Source of the DNA: Actinoplanes oblitus
GTDB lineage: Bacteria > Actinomycetota > Actinomycetes > Mycobacteriales > Micromonosporaceae
Length of the DNA stretch: 64,000 nt
Assembly (NCBI RefSeq): GCF_030252345.1
Contig: NZ_CP126980.1
Span: 8,875,501-8,939,500, forward strand
Reading direction: 5' to 3'
Part shown: positions 39,572 to 48,659 of the stretch, piece after piece
How the letters are laid out: every line of letters begins with the position of its first letter
Numbering within the stretch: position 1 is the stretch's first letter
Made by a program: the position numbers and the translations under genes
Notes under the pieces: model-generated
Databases searched by the model: none
Seen by the model: only the letters and a program-made list of their open reading frames with translations
Told to the model about the DNA's origin: nothing

Positions 39572-40952
39572 CCGGCTCCGGCGCCGGCGCGCCGGTCCCC
39601 GCCCGGAGCACCGGGGCCACCCGGGCGATCAGCAGCACGGTCAGCCCGCACCCGGCGACCAGGAGCCAGCCCGGCCGGCTCGCGGCGGCCAGGGCGCCCG
39701 GTGCGGTGTCCGCGACCAGGCCACCGGCGAGCGCGATGCCGAGCGCCGCGCCGATCTGCCGGGCGGTCGAGGCGATCCCGCCGGCCACCCCGGCCCGTTC
39801 CGGCGGCAGTCCGCTCACCGCCGTGTTGGTGATCGGCGCGTTCGCGAAGCCGATGCCGATCCCGGCGCACAGGTACGCGGTCAGCAGCACCGGCAGCGGG
39901 GTCCGGTCGGTCAGCCCGGTCAGCAGCAGCCCGCCGAGCAGGGTGCTCGTGCCGGCCAGCAGCAACGGCAGGCGGGGACCGTACCGGCCGACCAGGTGAC
40001 CGGAGAGCGGCGCGCAGACGGTGGCGGCGAGCGCCATCGGCAGGGTGACCGCGCCGGCCGCCAACGGGCTCAGGCCGCGGACCCGTTGCAGGTAGAGGGT
40101 GCCGAGCAGGAGCGTCACGTTCAGTGCGACGAACATCACCACGGCACCGCCGACCGCCGCGCTGAACGGGAGGCGGCGGAACAGGCGCAGGTCCATCAAC
40201 GGTTCGGCCCGGCGGCGCTCCACCCCGGCGAAGGCGAGCGCGGCGGCGGCGATCACGGCGTACGCCAGCAGTGCCCATCCGGACCCGAAGCCCACCCGCG
40301 GCCCTTCGATGAGCACCGCTACCACCGTGCCGACCAGCACGATCAGCAACGCCTGGCCGAGCGGGTCCAGCCGGCGCGGGCGCGGTGACCGCGACTCGGG
40401 CACGACGACCGCGGTCAGCACCAGCACCACCGCGATGATCGGAAGGTTGGCCCAGAACACCGGGCGCCACCCGGCCCCGGTGATCACCGCCCCGCCGAGC
40501 ACCGGGCCGGCGGCCATGCTGAGCCCGAAGACCGCGGCCCAGACGCCGATCGCCCGCGCCCGCTCCCGTGGCTCGGTGATCGCGCCGACCACGATGGCCA
40601 GCGCCACCGGGCTCAGCATCGACCCGCCGACCCCCTGCACCACCCGCGCCGCGACCAGCGCGTCCAGCCCGGGTGCCAGGGCACAGCCCGCCGATCCCAC
40701 GGCGAACAGGACCAGTCCGATCCGGAAGACCCGGCGCCGTCCCACCCGGTCCGCCAGCGCCCCCGAGCTGATCAGCAACCCCGCCAGGACCAGCGTGTAC
40801 GCGTCGACTGCCCACTCCAGCTGCCGCACGCCGAGCCCGAGGTCCCGGCCGATCGACGGCAGCGCCACGTTGACCACCGTCGTGTCCAGCCCTACCAGGA
40901 AGATGCTGGCGCAGCAGACCGCCAGCACCATCCACCGATGCGTTTTCTCCAT
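39561..40952 (-). CDS. MFS drug exporter (EmrB/QacA-like)
   Basis: 463 residues from the ATG at 40952. FLVGLDTTVVNVALPSIGRD (motif D1), GALADRVGRRRVFR (motif A) and FGLSMAAGPVLGGAVITGAG (motif C of drug/proton antiporters). Divergent from the XRE-cupin regulator; the second regulator/exporter pair of this segment. Substrate unknown. Confidence 0.9.
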   Translation of the reverse strand: MEKTHRWMVLAVCCASIFLVGLDTTVVNVALPSIGRDLGLGVRQLEWAVDAYTLVLAGLLISSGALADRVGRRRVFRIGLVLFAVGSAGCALAPGLDALVAARVVQGVGGSMLSPVALAIVVGAITEPRERARAIGVWAAVFGLSMAAGPVLGGAVITGAGWRPVFWANLPIIAVVLVLTAVVVPESRSPRPRRLDPLGQALLIVLVGTVVAVLIEGPRVGFGSGWALLAYAVIAAAALAFAGVERRRAEPLMDLRLFRRLPFSAAVGGAVVMFVALNVTLLLGTLYLQRVRGLSPLAAGAVTLPMALAATVCAPLSGHLVGRYGPRLPLLLAGTSTLLGGLLLTGLTDRTPLPVLLTAYLCAGIGIGFANAPITNTAVSGLPPERAGVAGGIASTARQIGAALGIALAGGLVADTAPGALAAASRPGWLLVAGCGLTVLLIARVAPVLRAGTGAPAPEPVRR

Positions 40953-40998
40953 CACGCCGGTGATGCTCCCGCCCGGACCCGCGCCCTTCCCAGCGAAC

Positions 40999-41013
40999 TT
41001 GCGAAGACCGCAA
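40999..41013. promoter_or_regulatory. TTGCG-N5-CGCAA operator
   Basis: A perfect 5-bp-arm palindrome in the 70-bp region between the exporter start (40952) and the regulator start (41023). Probable binding site of the XRE-cupin regulator. Confidence 0.6.
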
Positions 41014-41022
41014 ACTGTTCGG

Positions 41023-41610
41023 GTGGACCACGAACTCGCCGCGCTGCTCGATGGCATCGGCCCCCACCTGCGCCGGATCCGTCAGGACCGCGGCCTGACC
41101 CTCGCCGACCTGGCCACCGCCACCGGCCTCTCGGTCAGCACCCTCTCCCGCCTGGAGTCCGGCCACCGCCGCCCCACCCTGGACCTGCTGCTCCCGCTGG
41201 CCAGGACGCACCGGATGGCGCTGGACCACCTGATCGGCGCCCCGCCCACGGGCGACCCGAGAGCGCACCTCACGCCGCACCGCACCGACCCCCGGACCGG
41301 CAACCCCAGCGTGGTGGTCCCGCTCACCACCTACCCCGGCCGCCTGCAGGTCTTCAAACAGATCCTCGGCCCCACCGCGACCCCGCCCGAGCTGGTCACC
41401 CACCCCGGCCACGCCTGGTTCCACGTCCTCTCCGGCACCGTCCGGCTGCTGCTGGGCCCCCGCACCCTGCTCCTGCACCCCGGCGACACCGCCGACTTCA
41501 ACACCGAGGAGCCCCACTGGTTCGGCCCCGCCGACACCCACCCCGCCGAGATCCTCCACCTCTACGGCCCCCACGGCGACCGCCCCACCCCACCCCAGAA
41601 CCAGAGCTGA
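41023..41610 (+). CDS. XRE-cupin regulator
   Basis: 195 residues, GTG start. The N-terminal HTH is IRQDRGLTLADLATATGLSV, STLSRLESGHRRPTLDLLLP; the C-terminal cupin has HPGHAWFHVLSGTVRLLLGP and LHPGDTADFNTEEPHWFGPA with His positions for metal or ligand. Such proteins sense a small molecule and control a neighbouring gene, here the divergent exporter. Confidence 0.9.
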   Translation: MDHELAALLDGIGPHLRRIRQDRGLTLADLATATGLSVSTLSRLESGHRRPTLDLLLPLARTHRMALDHLIGAPPTGDPRAHLTPHRTDPRTGNPSVVVPLTTYPGRLQVFKQILGPTATPPELVTHPGHAWFHVLSGTVRLLLGPRTLLLHPGDTADFNTEEPHWFGPADTHPAEILHLYGPHGDRPTPPQNQS

Positions 41611-41660
41611 CGCCGTACCCAAAGCCCGCCCCCGTCCCACCCCACGGCCCGCGGCCCGAG

Positions 41661-41893
41661 GTAAAGCCGTCAATTGCGCCTGGGATCCCGGGCTAACCCG
41701 CCAGTTCCGGCCCACCGCCACCAAACGCGGCCCGAGGCCGAGGTAAGCCGCCAGTTGTGGCCCACCGCCACCAAACGCGGCCCGGGGCCCGAGGTAACCC
41801 GCCAGTTGCGGCCCACCGCCACCAGACGGGGAGTTCCGGGGTAACCCGCCAGTTGCGGCCCACCGTCCCCACCGGAACGTGGGGTTTCCGGGG
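41661..41893. repeat. about 50-bp tandem repeats, four copies
   Basis: Units begin at 41694, 41744, 41795 and 41842 (50, 51, 47 and ~52 bp), each starting TAACCCGCCAGTTGCGGCCC or a close variant; a broken fifth copy precedes at 41661. The region follows the XRE-cupin gene and ends near the second tRNA. It is probably non-coding; minus-strand frames through it just reflect the repeat. Confidence 0.8.
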
Positions 41894-41967
41894 CTCGGCC
41901 CCGGAGCAGATATGCGAAGAGGGGCCCCGGTCCGCGCACTCCGCGGACAGGGACCCCTCGCCACTCG

Positions 41968-42041
41968 TAGCGGGGACAGGATTTGAACCTGCGACCTCTG
42001 GGTTATGAGCCCAGCGAGCTACCGAGCTGCTCCACCCCGCG
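41968..42041 (-). tRNA. initiator tRNA-fMet(CAT), second copy
   Basis: The 74-nt body is identical to the tRNA at 37401-37474, and 14 further bases of the 5' flank (TTTATCTACCGA on the RNA side) are also shared. CCA is not encoded. It could be the original host gene or the other end of a 4.5-kb duplication or island. Confidence 0.95.
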
Positions 42042-42112
42042 TCGGTAGATAAAGCCTAGCGCACCCGCTCCGGGAGCCGCAAAGCGGCCCCCGGAGACGG
42101 CGTCGGTGCTGG

Positions 42113-45091
42113 TCAGCCGCCCGCGCTCGGGGTCGGCGACACGCTGGCGGACGGTGCGGCGGACGGTCCCGCGCTGGGTGCGACGGTCGGTCCGGCTCCG
42201 GTCGCCTGGGCCTGCTGGAAGCGGTTCATCGCCTCGTCGAGGTCCTTCAGCGCCTGGCCCTGGGCCGCGAAGTCGCCGGCTTTCTGCGCGGTCCGGAGGG
42301 CTTCGATGGCCTTGTCCACGTCGGCGGCGGCCGCGGCCAGGTCCGGGCTGAGCTGCCCGGACGGCGTGTTGGGCTGGGTCGTCGTCGGCGGGGTGGTGGT
42401 GCCGTTGTTGTTGTTGCCGCTCTTGCCGAGGGTGGCGAGGGCCTTCAGACCGTCGGTGAGGTTGTTCTCCAGCACCACGTCGGAGCCGTCACCGTACGAC
42501 ATCAGCACCTTCTGCAGCAGCGGCGGCGCGTTGGCCTGGGTGCTCTTCACGTAGACCGGCTCGACGTACAGGATGTCGTTCTTGAGCGGCAGTGAGATGA
42601 GGTTGCCGTAGAGCACCGTGGCCTGGCCGTTGCGGTTCAGCCCGAACAACTGTTGCGAGATGCTCGCGTTGTTGACCATGAGCCGGTGGACCTGGATCGG
42701 GCCGGCCGACACCGACTGGTCGGGTAGTTCCAGCACCTCGATCTTCGGCCGGCCGTCGTCCTGGTAGGAGGCGGAGATCAGCGCGGCCATGTTCTCCCGG
42801 TTGGCCGGAGTGACCCCGGAGGTGAGCTGGAATCTGGTCCCGCTCTGCTCGGGCAGCTTCACGTTCAGGTAGAACGGCGGCTGCTTGACCCCGGTCTGCG
42901 GCTGGTCGGGAGCGTTCGGCACCTGCCAGAAGTCGTCACCGTTGAAGAACGTCTGCGGGTTGGTGACGTGGAACTTGGTCAGCAGGTTGCGCTGCACCTT
43001 GAACAGGTCGGCCGGGTACCGGAAGTGCGCGGCCAGCTCGGCGGGGATCTCCGACTTGGGGATCACCAGGTCGCCGCCGAAGGCCTGGTTCCACGCCTTG
43101 AGCACCGGGTCCTGGTCGTCGAACTGGTAGAGCTTGACCGTCCCGTCGTACGCGTCGACGGTCGCCTTCACCGAGTTGCGCATGTAGTTGACGTCGTCCC
43201 GGGCCAGCGCGAACGAGCCGGTCCCGGTCAGTTCGTCGCGGGTCTCGGTGGCCAGGTTGATCTTCTGCGCGTACGGGTAGGTCTGCGCCGTCGTGTAGCC
43301 GTCGAGGATCCAGGTGATCCGGCCGTTGATCACCGCCGGGTACGGGTCGCCGTCGATGGTGAGGAACGGCGCGACCTTCTCCACCCGCTCGCGCGGGGTG
43401 CGGATGTACATCAGCCGGGACTTCTCGTTGACCGCGTCGGAGAGCAGGAAGTTGCTCTCGGTGTTCTTGATCGCGAACACCATCCGGCGGAAGAACGAGC
43501 CGATCGGGACGCCGCCCGTGCCGTCGTAGGTGTAGTTCACCGACGCGTCGGTGTTCTGCTCCTGCGGCCTGTCGAACTCCACGTTCTTGTTCTTGTCGGC
43601 CTGGCCGACGATGGCGTACTCGGTGGACTGCTCGCCGAAGTAGATCCGCGGCTGGTCGGCCTCGAGCTCGTCGCTCGGCGCGGAGCAGGTGTTGGTCTGG
43701 CTCTCACCGAGGAAGCCGGAGACGAAGTACGGCAGGCCGGTGCCGCCGCACACCTTGTTGGCCGGGGCGGCGACCAGGCCGTACCCGTGGGTGTAGACGG
43801 TGTGCCGGTTGAGCCAGTTCCGCTGCTGGGCGGAGAGCTTCTCGTCGTTGATCTCCCGGGCGCCGACCACGTAGTCCTGCGCCTTGCCGTCGATCGTGTA
43901 GCGGTCGACGTCCAGTTTCTCGCCGAAGTCGTAGAAGCCACGGGACTGCTGCGACTGGGTGAAGGCCTGCGAGACCAGCTGCGGGTCGATCAGCCGGACG
44001 TTCTGCGCGCTGGAGTCCTGCGGCAGGTCGGCCGGTGGGTTGGTGTTCGTCGGCTTGTACTCGTTGACCTCGGTGTCGGTCAGGCCGAACGCCGCCCGGG
44101 TCGCCTCGATCGACCGCTGGATGTACGGCCGTTCCTTGTCCGAGAGGCTCGGCTTGACCTGGAAGTTCTGCACCGCGAGCGGGTAGATCCCGCCGATCGC
44201 CACGGCCGAGATGGCCAGCAGCGCGAGCGAGACACCCGGCCAGACCAGGTTCCGCATCACCGCGTTGGAGAACACGATGATCGCTACCGCGACCACGATC
44301 GAGATGTACGCCAGGATCTCCTTGGCCGGCAGCAGCGCGTGCACGTCGGTGTAGCCGGCGCCGTACAGCCCCGGCGAGACGTGCTGCTCCAGCAGCAGAG
44401 CCCGCTGGTCGAGCACGTACGCCACCGCCTTGAGCAGCACGAACACGGCGACCAGGGAGGTCAGGTGGGCCCGCGCGGCGGTGGTCATCCGGTCGCCGAC
44501 GCCCTGCAGGCGCACGCCGCCGAAGATGTAGTGCACGGCGAGCGCGCCCAGCACCGACAGCACCACCGCGGTGAAGCCGACGCCGAGCAGGTAGCGCAGC
44601 AGCGGGTAGTCGAAGATGTAGAACCCGATGTCCACGTTGAACTGCGGGTCCTTCTGGCCGAACGGCTGCGCGTTGCGGAACAGCATCCAGTCGCCCCACC
44701 GGCCCTGCGCGGAGAGACCCGCGAAGAAGCCGATGATCACGCTGAGCACGGTGATCCACAGACCCAGTCGAGGCGCCAGCACCATCCGGTAGCGCTCGAG
44801 CGTCGCCTGTTCCGCGGAGTGCGGCCGCAGCAGCGGCCGCAAACGGTACGCCAGGTAGAGGTTGCCGCCCACGATCAGGGCCATCACCGCACCGATCACC
44901 AGGAACAGCGTCAGCCTGGTGAGCAGGACTCCGGAGAAGACGCTGGTCTTGGCGACCTCGGAGAACCACAGATAATCGGTGTACGCGTCAATGCCCCAGC
45001 CGAGCAGCGTGAAGAGTATGAAGACCCCGACCAGGACGCCGACGGTGACGCGACCGCGCCGGCTCATCCTCGGCAGGGGACTGTTTCGCAT
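42113..45091 (-). CDS. UPF0182 family membrane protein
   Basis: About 992 residues from the ATG at 45091 (a GTG 18 nt upstream is possible). Several N-terminal TM helices (VGVLVGVFILFTLLGWGI; LFLVIGAVMALIVGGNLYLA and others), then a large extracellular domain with YFGEQSTEYAIVGQADKNKN and LPEQSGTRFQLTSGVTPANR, and a Pro/Ser/Thr-rich, low-complexity C-terminus. Typical length for UPF0182 of actinobacteria. The family is conserved beside the PDZ-Lon protease and DUF2342 genes; function remains unknown. Confidence 0.92.
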   Translation of the reverse strand: MRNSPLPRMSRRGRVTVGVLVGVFILFTLLGWGIDAYTDYLWFSEVAKTSVFSGVLLTRLTLFLVIGAVMALIVGGNLYLAYRLRPLLRPHSAEQATLERYRMVLAPRLGLWITVLSVIIGFFAGLSAQGRWGDWMLFRNAQPFGQKDPQFNVDIGFYIFDYPLLRYLLGVGFTAVVLSVLGALAVHYIFGGVRLQGVGDRMTTAARAHLTSLVAVFVLLKAVAYVLDQRALLLEQHVSPGLYGAGYTDVHALLPAKEILAYISIVVAVAIIVFSNAVMRNLVWPGVSLALLAISAVAIGGIYPLAVQNFQVKPSLSDKERPYIQRSIEATRAAFGLTDTEVNEYKPTNTNPPADLPQDSSAQNVRLIDPQLVSQAFTQSQQSRGFYDFGEKLDVDRYTIDGKAQDYVVGAREINDEKLSAQQRNWLNRHTVYTHGYGLVAAPANKVCGGTGLPYFVSGFLGESQTNTCSAPSDELEADQPRIYFGEQSTEYAIVGQADKNKNVEFDRPQEQNTDASVNYTYDGTGGVPIGSFFRRMVFAIKNTESNFLLSDAVNEKSRLMYIRTPRERVEKVAPFLTIDGDPYPAVINGRITWILDGYTTAQTYPYAQKINLATETRDELTGTGSFALARDDVNYMRNSVKATVDAYDGTVKLYQFDDQDPVLKAWNQAFGGDLVIPKSEIPAELAAHFRYPADLFKVQRNLLTKFHVTNPQTFFNGDDFWQVPNAPDQPQTGVKQPPFYLNVKLPEQSGTRFQLTSGVTPANRENMAALISASYQDDGRPKIEVLELPDQSVSAGPIQVHRLMVNNASISQQLFGLNRNGQATVLYGNLISLPLKNDILYVEPVYVKSTQANAPPLLQKVLMSYGDGSDVVLENNLTDGLKALATLGKSGNNNNGTTTPPTTTQPNTPSGQLSPDLAAAAADVDKAIEALRTAQKAGDFAAQGQALKDLDEAMNRFQQAQATGAGPTVAPSAGPSAAPSASVSPTPSAGG

Positions 45092-45193
45092 TGCCAACGT
45101 TGGCTCCACACTTCGTCGGGCCGGTGTTTCACCTTAGATTGTCGTATCCAGCTTCGATACGCGGCGGTACGTGTTCGATTACGGCCGGTGGCG

Positions 45194-46222
45194 TCACTTC
45201 GCCGTGCAGGGCGTCGGGGTGCCACCGGACGTGAACGTCTTGAGAGCGGTGAGCGCGTCGTCCACGGTGGCCACCTTCGCCATCGGCAGGCCGCTCACCG
45301 CGTTGCGCAGCGCTTCCGCGCAGTTGTCTTTCGGAACCAGGAAGAGTTTCGCGCCGGCCTCGCTCGCGCCGGCCAGTTTCTGCGGGATGCCACCGATCGG
45401 GCCGACGTTGCCGTCGTCGTCCATGGTGCCGGTGCCGGCGATGACCTTGCCGCCGGTCAGGTCCTCGTCGCGGACCTTGTCGATGATGCCCAGGGTGAAC
45501 ATCAGCCCGGCGCTGGGGCCGCCGATCTTGTCAAGGTCGATCTTGATGGTGAACGGGTGCGGCTGCTTGGTGTCGATCTCGATGCCCAGGCGCGGGGTCT
45601 TGCCGTCCTCGCCCGCCTTGGTGGTGACCTCGACGGTGCCCGGCTTGCCGTCGCGGGTGTAGCCCACGGTCAGCGCGCTGCCCACCGGCTGCGCCCGGAC
45701 CAGCTCGGTGAGCTGGGTCGGCCCGGTCACCGCCGTGCCGTCCACCGAGGTGACCACGTCGTCCGCCCGGAGCCGGCCGGCCGCGGCACCGCCGGGGGTG
45801 ACCTTGCGCACGTAGGTCTGCACCGGGTAACCCAGCTCGCGCAGCGCCACCGTCTCGGCGCTGCTCTGTGACTGCTTCCACTCCTGCGCGTTCTGCTCCT
45901 GGACCTGCTTCTCGCTGCGGTCCGGCGGATAGATGAGCTCGCGCGGGACGACCGCGTCCTCGTGGCTCAGCCAGCCCTGCACCGCCGCCACCAGCTCCAC
46001 CTGCGACTGCACGTTCACCGTGGTGAGCCGCAACTGACCGGCCGAGGACGAGGTCTTGGTCCCGGTCACCTGGATCACCTCGGTGCCCTGGGAGGAGCCG
46101 AGGGTGTTCACCGTCGGGCCGGGCTTGAGCACCACGTAGGGCAACGGGGCGATCATGACACCGGCCGCCAGCAGGGCGGTTATCAGGGCGCCCAGGATGA
46201 CGGTGACACCGCGTCGTCTCAT
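45194..46222 (-). CDS. PDZ-Lon (S16) secreted protease
   Basis: 342 residues. An N-terminal signal anchor (GVTVILGALITALLAAGVMI), a PDZ domain (VRKVTPGGAAAGRLRADDVV, TSVDGTAVTGPTQLTEL) and a C-terminal Lon-type protease domain with the catalytic Ser in KIGGPSAGLMFTLGI and Lys in GGIPQKLAGASEAG. A YlbL-family protein acting outside the membrane. Divergent from the DUF2342 gene, as in mycobacteria. Confidence 0.92.
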   Translation of the reverse strand: MRRRGVTVILGALITALLAAGVMIAPLPYVVLKPGPTVNTLGSSQGTEVIQVTGTKTSSSAGQLRLTTVNVQSQVELVAAVQGWLSHEDAVVPRELIYPPDRSEKQVQEQNAQEWKQSQSSAETVALRELGYPVQTYVRKVTPGGAAAGRLRADDVVTSVDGTAVTGPTQLTELVRAQPVGSALTVGYTRDGKPGTVEVTTKAGEDGKTPRLGIEIDTKQPHPFTIKIDLDKIGGPSAGLMFTLGIIDKVRDEDLTGGKVIAGTGTMDDDGNVGPIGGIPQKLAGASEAGAKLFLVPKDNCAEALRNAVSGLPMAKVATVDDALTALKTFTSGGTPTPCTAK

Positions 46223-46312
46223 GCGCGTGAGACTACCGACCCTGTCTGAGTTCTCTCTGAGCTGACACCTCCATCAGTCCGCCGGGAGCTTTTCACGCGT
46301 ACCGTTGGGGTC

Positions 46313-47575
46313 GTGCCTGATATCCCGTTCGGCTTCTCCCTGCCGGGCGCACAACCGCCCGACCCATCCGACCCGCAGCAGATGCAGCAGTTCATGGCGC
46401 AGCTGCAGCAGATGTTCGCTGCCCCCGGCAGTGGCCCGGTGAACTGGGACCTGGCCCGGCAGGTCGCCGCCAGCCAGCTCTCGGCCAGTGGCGACCCCGC
46501 GGTGAACATGCACGAGCGCCACCACGTCGAGGAGTCGCTGCGACTCGCCGACCTGTGGCTGGACCCGGTCTGCGCGCTGCCCACCGGTATCCACAAAGCC
46601 GTCGCGTGGAACCGCAACGAGTGGATCTACAACACCCTGGACGTGTGGAAGAAACTGTGCGAGCCGATCGCCGGCCGCATGGTGGGCGCCATGGGCGACC
46701 TGGTGCCCGAGGAGGCTCGGGCCCAGCTCGGCCCGATGCAGTCGATGGTCGCCACGCTCGGCGGGGCGCTCTTCGGCGGCCAGCTCGGGCAGGCGTTCGG
46801 CCAGCTCGCGGCCGAGGTCCTGTCGGCCGGTGACATCGGGCTGCCGCTCGGCCCGGCCGGCACCGCGGCGCTCATTCCGGCCAACATCAAGGCGTACGGC
46901 GAGGGGCTCGAGCTCCCCGAGGACCAGGTCCGGCTCTACGTCGCCCTGCGCGAGGCGGCCCACCAGCGGCTCTTCGGGCACGTCCCGTGGCTGCGCGCCC
47001 ACGTGCTGAACGCCGTCGAGACCTACGCCACCGGCATCACCGTGAACCGGGAGGCGATCGAGGAGGCGATGAGCCGCGTCGACCCGACCGATCCGGAGTC
47101 GATGCAGGCCATGGCCCTGGAGGGGATCTTCACTCCGGAGGACACCCCGCAGCAGAAGGCCAGTCTGGCCCGCCTGGAGACCGCGCTCGCGCTGGTCGAG
47201 GGCTGGGTCGGCCACGTGGTCGACGACGCGGCCGGCGACCGGCTGCCGTCGGTGGCCGCGCTCGGCGAGGCGTTCCGCCGCCGCCGGGCCGCCGGTGGCC
47301 CGGCCGAGCAGACGTTCGCCGCTCTGGTCGGCCTGGAGCTGCGGCCCCGCCGCCTGCGTGAGGCGGGCGCCCTGTGGTCGGCGGTCACCGAGCACCGCGG
47401 CATCCAGGGCCGCGACTCGCTCTGGGACCACCCCGACCTGCTCCCCACCGACGAGGACTTCGCGCACCCGGAGGTCTTCGCCCGCAGCCAGTCCGACTGG
47501 GACATCAGCGAGCTGGAGGGCCTGGAGAGCAACCCCGAGCCGGGCTCCGAGGAGCCGGGCGAGCCGGAGAGATGA
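46313..47575 (+). CDS. DUF2342 zinc-dependent metalloprotease-like
   Basis: 420 residues, GTG start. MQQFMAQLQQMF near the N-terminus, a helical core with MHERHHVEESLRLADLWLDP, then EDQVRLYVALREAAHQRLFG (E...H..H, putative zinc ligands) and HVPWLRAHVLNAVETYATGI. This is the DUF2342/putative hydrolase family of actinobacteria. The acidic C-terminus ends in ESNPEPGSEEPGEPER. The substrate is unknown. The place next to the PDZ-Lon gene is conserved. Confidence 0.88.
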   Translation: MPDIPFGFSLPGAQPPDPSDPQQMQQFMAQLQQMFAAPGSGPVNWDLARQVAASQLSASGDPAVNMHERHHVEESLRLADLWLDPVCALPTGIHKAVAWNRNEWIYNTLDVWKKLCEPIAGRMVGAMGDLVPEEARAQLGPMQSMVATLGGALFGGQLGQAFGQLAAEVLSAGDIGLPLGPAGTAALIPANIKAYGEGLELPEDQVRLYVALREAAHQRLFGHVPWLRAHVLNAVETYATGITVNREAIEEAMSRVDPTDPESMQAMALEGIFTPEDTPQQKASLARLETALALVEGWVGHVVDDAAGDRLPSVAALGEAFRRRRAAGGPAEQTFAALVGLELRPRRLREAGALWSAVTEHRGIQGRDSLWDHPDLLPTDEDFAHPEVFARSQSDWDISELEGLESNPEPGSEEPGEPER

Positions 47576-47578
47576 CTC

Positions 47579-48175
47579 TCAGCCGCCCAGGAGGGCCCGG
47601 GTGTTGTCCCAGCCCTCCAGGGCGACGTCCAGCGTCGCCAGGTCCGCCGGCCCGCGCAGCCGGCGCCACTGCGGGGTCGAGGTGACCTCGCCGGGCGCCG
47701 GCGCGGTCCGGCGCAGTTGCTGCGCCGAGGCGGTGTCCAGGTCGTGGTCGGCCAGCCAGTCCGGGGCGGGCAGACCGGTGGCGACCCCCAGCAGGCCGCC
47801 GGACGGGCCGCCCGGGGCGACGGCGACCGCCTTGCCGTCGAGCGGGCGCAACAGCTTGCCGAGGATCATCCCGGGCACGTCCGGGGCGTCGGCGGCGATC
47901 ACCGCCGCCTGGTCGAAGCCGTCCGCGGCGGCCGCCGCCAGCACCGGCAGCACCGTGGCCCGCGGGATCTCGTAGATCCGCATCCCCGGCCAGGCGATCT
48001 CCTCGGCCAGCGCACGGTCGGCCGGGGTGGCGGCGATCGCGGCCTCGGCCTGGGCCAGCCGGGCGAGCAGGTCGACGACGTCCTCGGCGAGGGCGGCACG
48101 CCAGGCGGCCGGCTCCACCCCCGGCGGGCTCCACGGCACCGGGACCAGCATCGCCACCACCACACGCCGCGTCAC
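47579..48175 (-). CDS. DUF2064-like, glycosyltransferase-A fold protein
   Basis: 198 residues. AALAEDVVDLLARLAQAEAA then AVIAADAPDVPGMILGKLLR and VAVAPGGPSGGLLGVATG match the sugar-nucleotide-fold DUF2064/TIGR04282 group, with an Asp-Ala-Pro motif in place of D-x-D. Function unknown. Confidence 0.65.
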   Translation of the reverse strand: MTRRVVVAMLVPVPWSPPGVEPAAWRAALAEDVVDLLARLAQAEAAIAATPADRALAEEIAWPGMRIYEIPRATVLPVLAAAAADGFDQAAVIAADAPDVPGMILGKLLRPLDGKAVAVAPGGPSGGLLGVATGLPAPDWLADHDLDTASAQQLRRTAPAPGEVTSTPQWRRLRGPADLATLDVALEGWDNTRALLGG

Positions 48176-48370
48176 AGGAGCACCCTACCCAGGCTCCGGT
48201 CCCAGCCAGCCCCCAGCGCCAGCCCACCCGTCCCTGGGGGCTCCCCCGCTGAACAGTGTGGCGGAGGGCCGCATGATCACGGTGGGGGGCTGTGGACAAG
48301 CGGGGATTGTGGAGAACGGGCTCCGGGCGTACCGGAAAATCGCCGGAGGCGCCGGACCAGCGTGACCTGC

Positions 48371-48532
48371 GGGCGGACGCCGGGTTGAGCGGACCCGCGG
48401 AAGCAGCAGACCAGCGGAACTGCCGGGCAGACGCCGGGTTGAGCGGACCCGCGGAAGCAGCAGACCACCGGCACCGGCAGGCAGACGCCCGGGTTGAGCG
48501 GACCACGCAAGCGGCAGATCAGCTGACCGGCG
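48371..48532. repeat. 54-bp tandem repeat, three copies
   Basis: Copies begin at 48371, 48425 and 48479 with exact 54-bp spacing; each starts near G(G/C)GCAGACGCCGGGTTGAGC. Copies 1 and 2 are nearly identical, copy 3 is diverged. It lies in a 480-bp gap between the DUF2064-like and peptidase genes that otherwise holds no clear gene. Confidence 0.8.
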
Positions 48533-48659
48533 GCCGGAACCCAGGCCGAGCTGACCCCCGCGAGCGCCGGATCAGCGGGCGGACCTCACGCCGAGCGCAT
48601 CCGGAGCGATGCTGCGGACGGCACCGCGGGCGACGCCGCGGTTGGTCACCCGGGACGAG

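Noticed and set aside
39238..41964. 908-codon minus frame across the MarR, exporter and XRE genes.
   Set aside because: GC-rich shadow frame; the true genes in the other frames have clear motifs.
42968..45871. 967-codon open frame on the + strand opposite the UPF0182 and PDZ-Lon genes.
   Set aside because: Antisense shadow of well-supported genes, with low-complexity Val/Arg/Gly composition.
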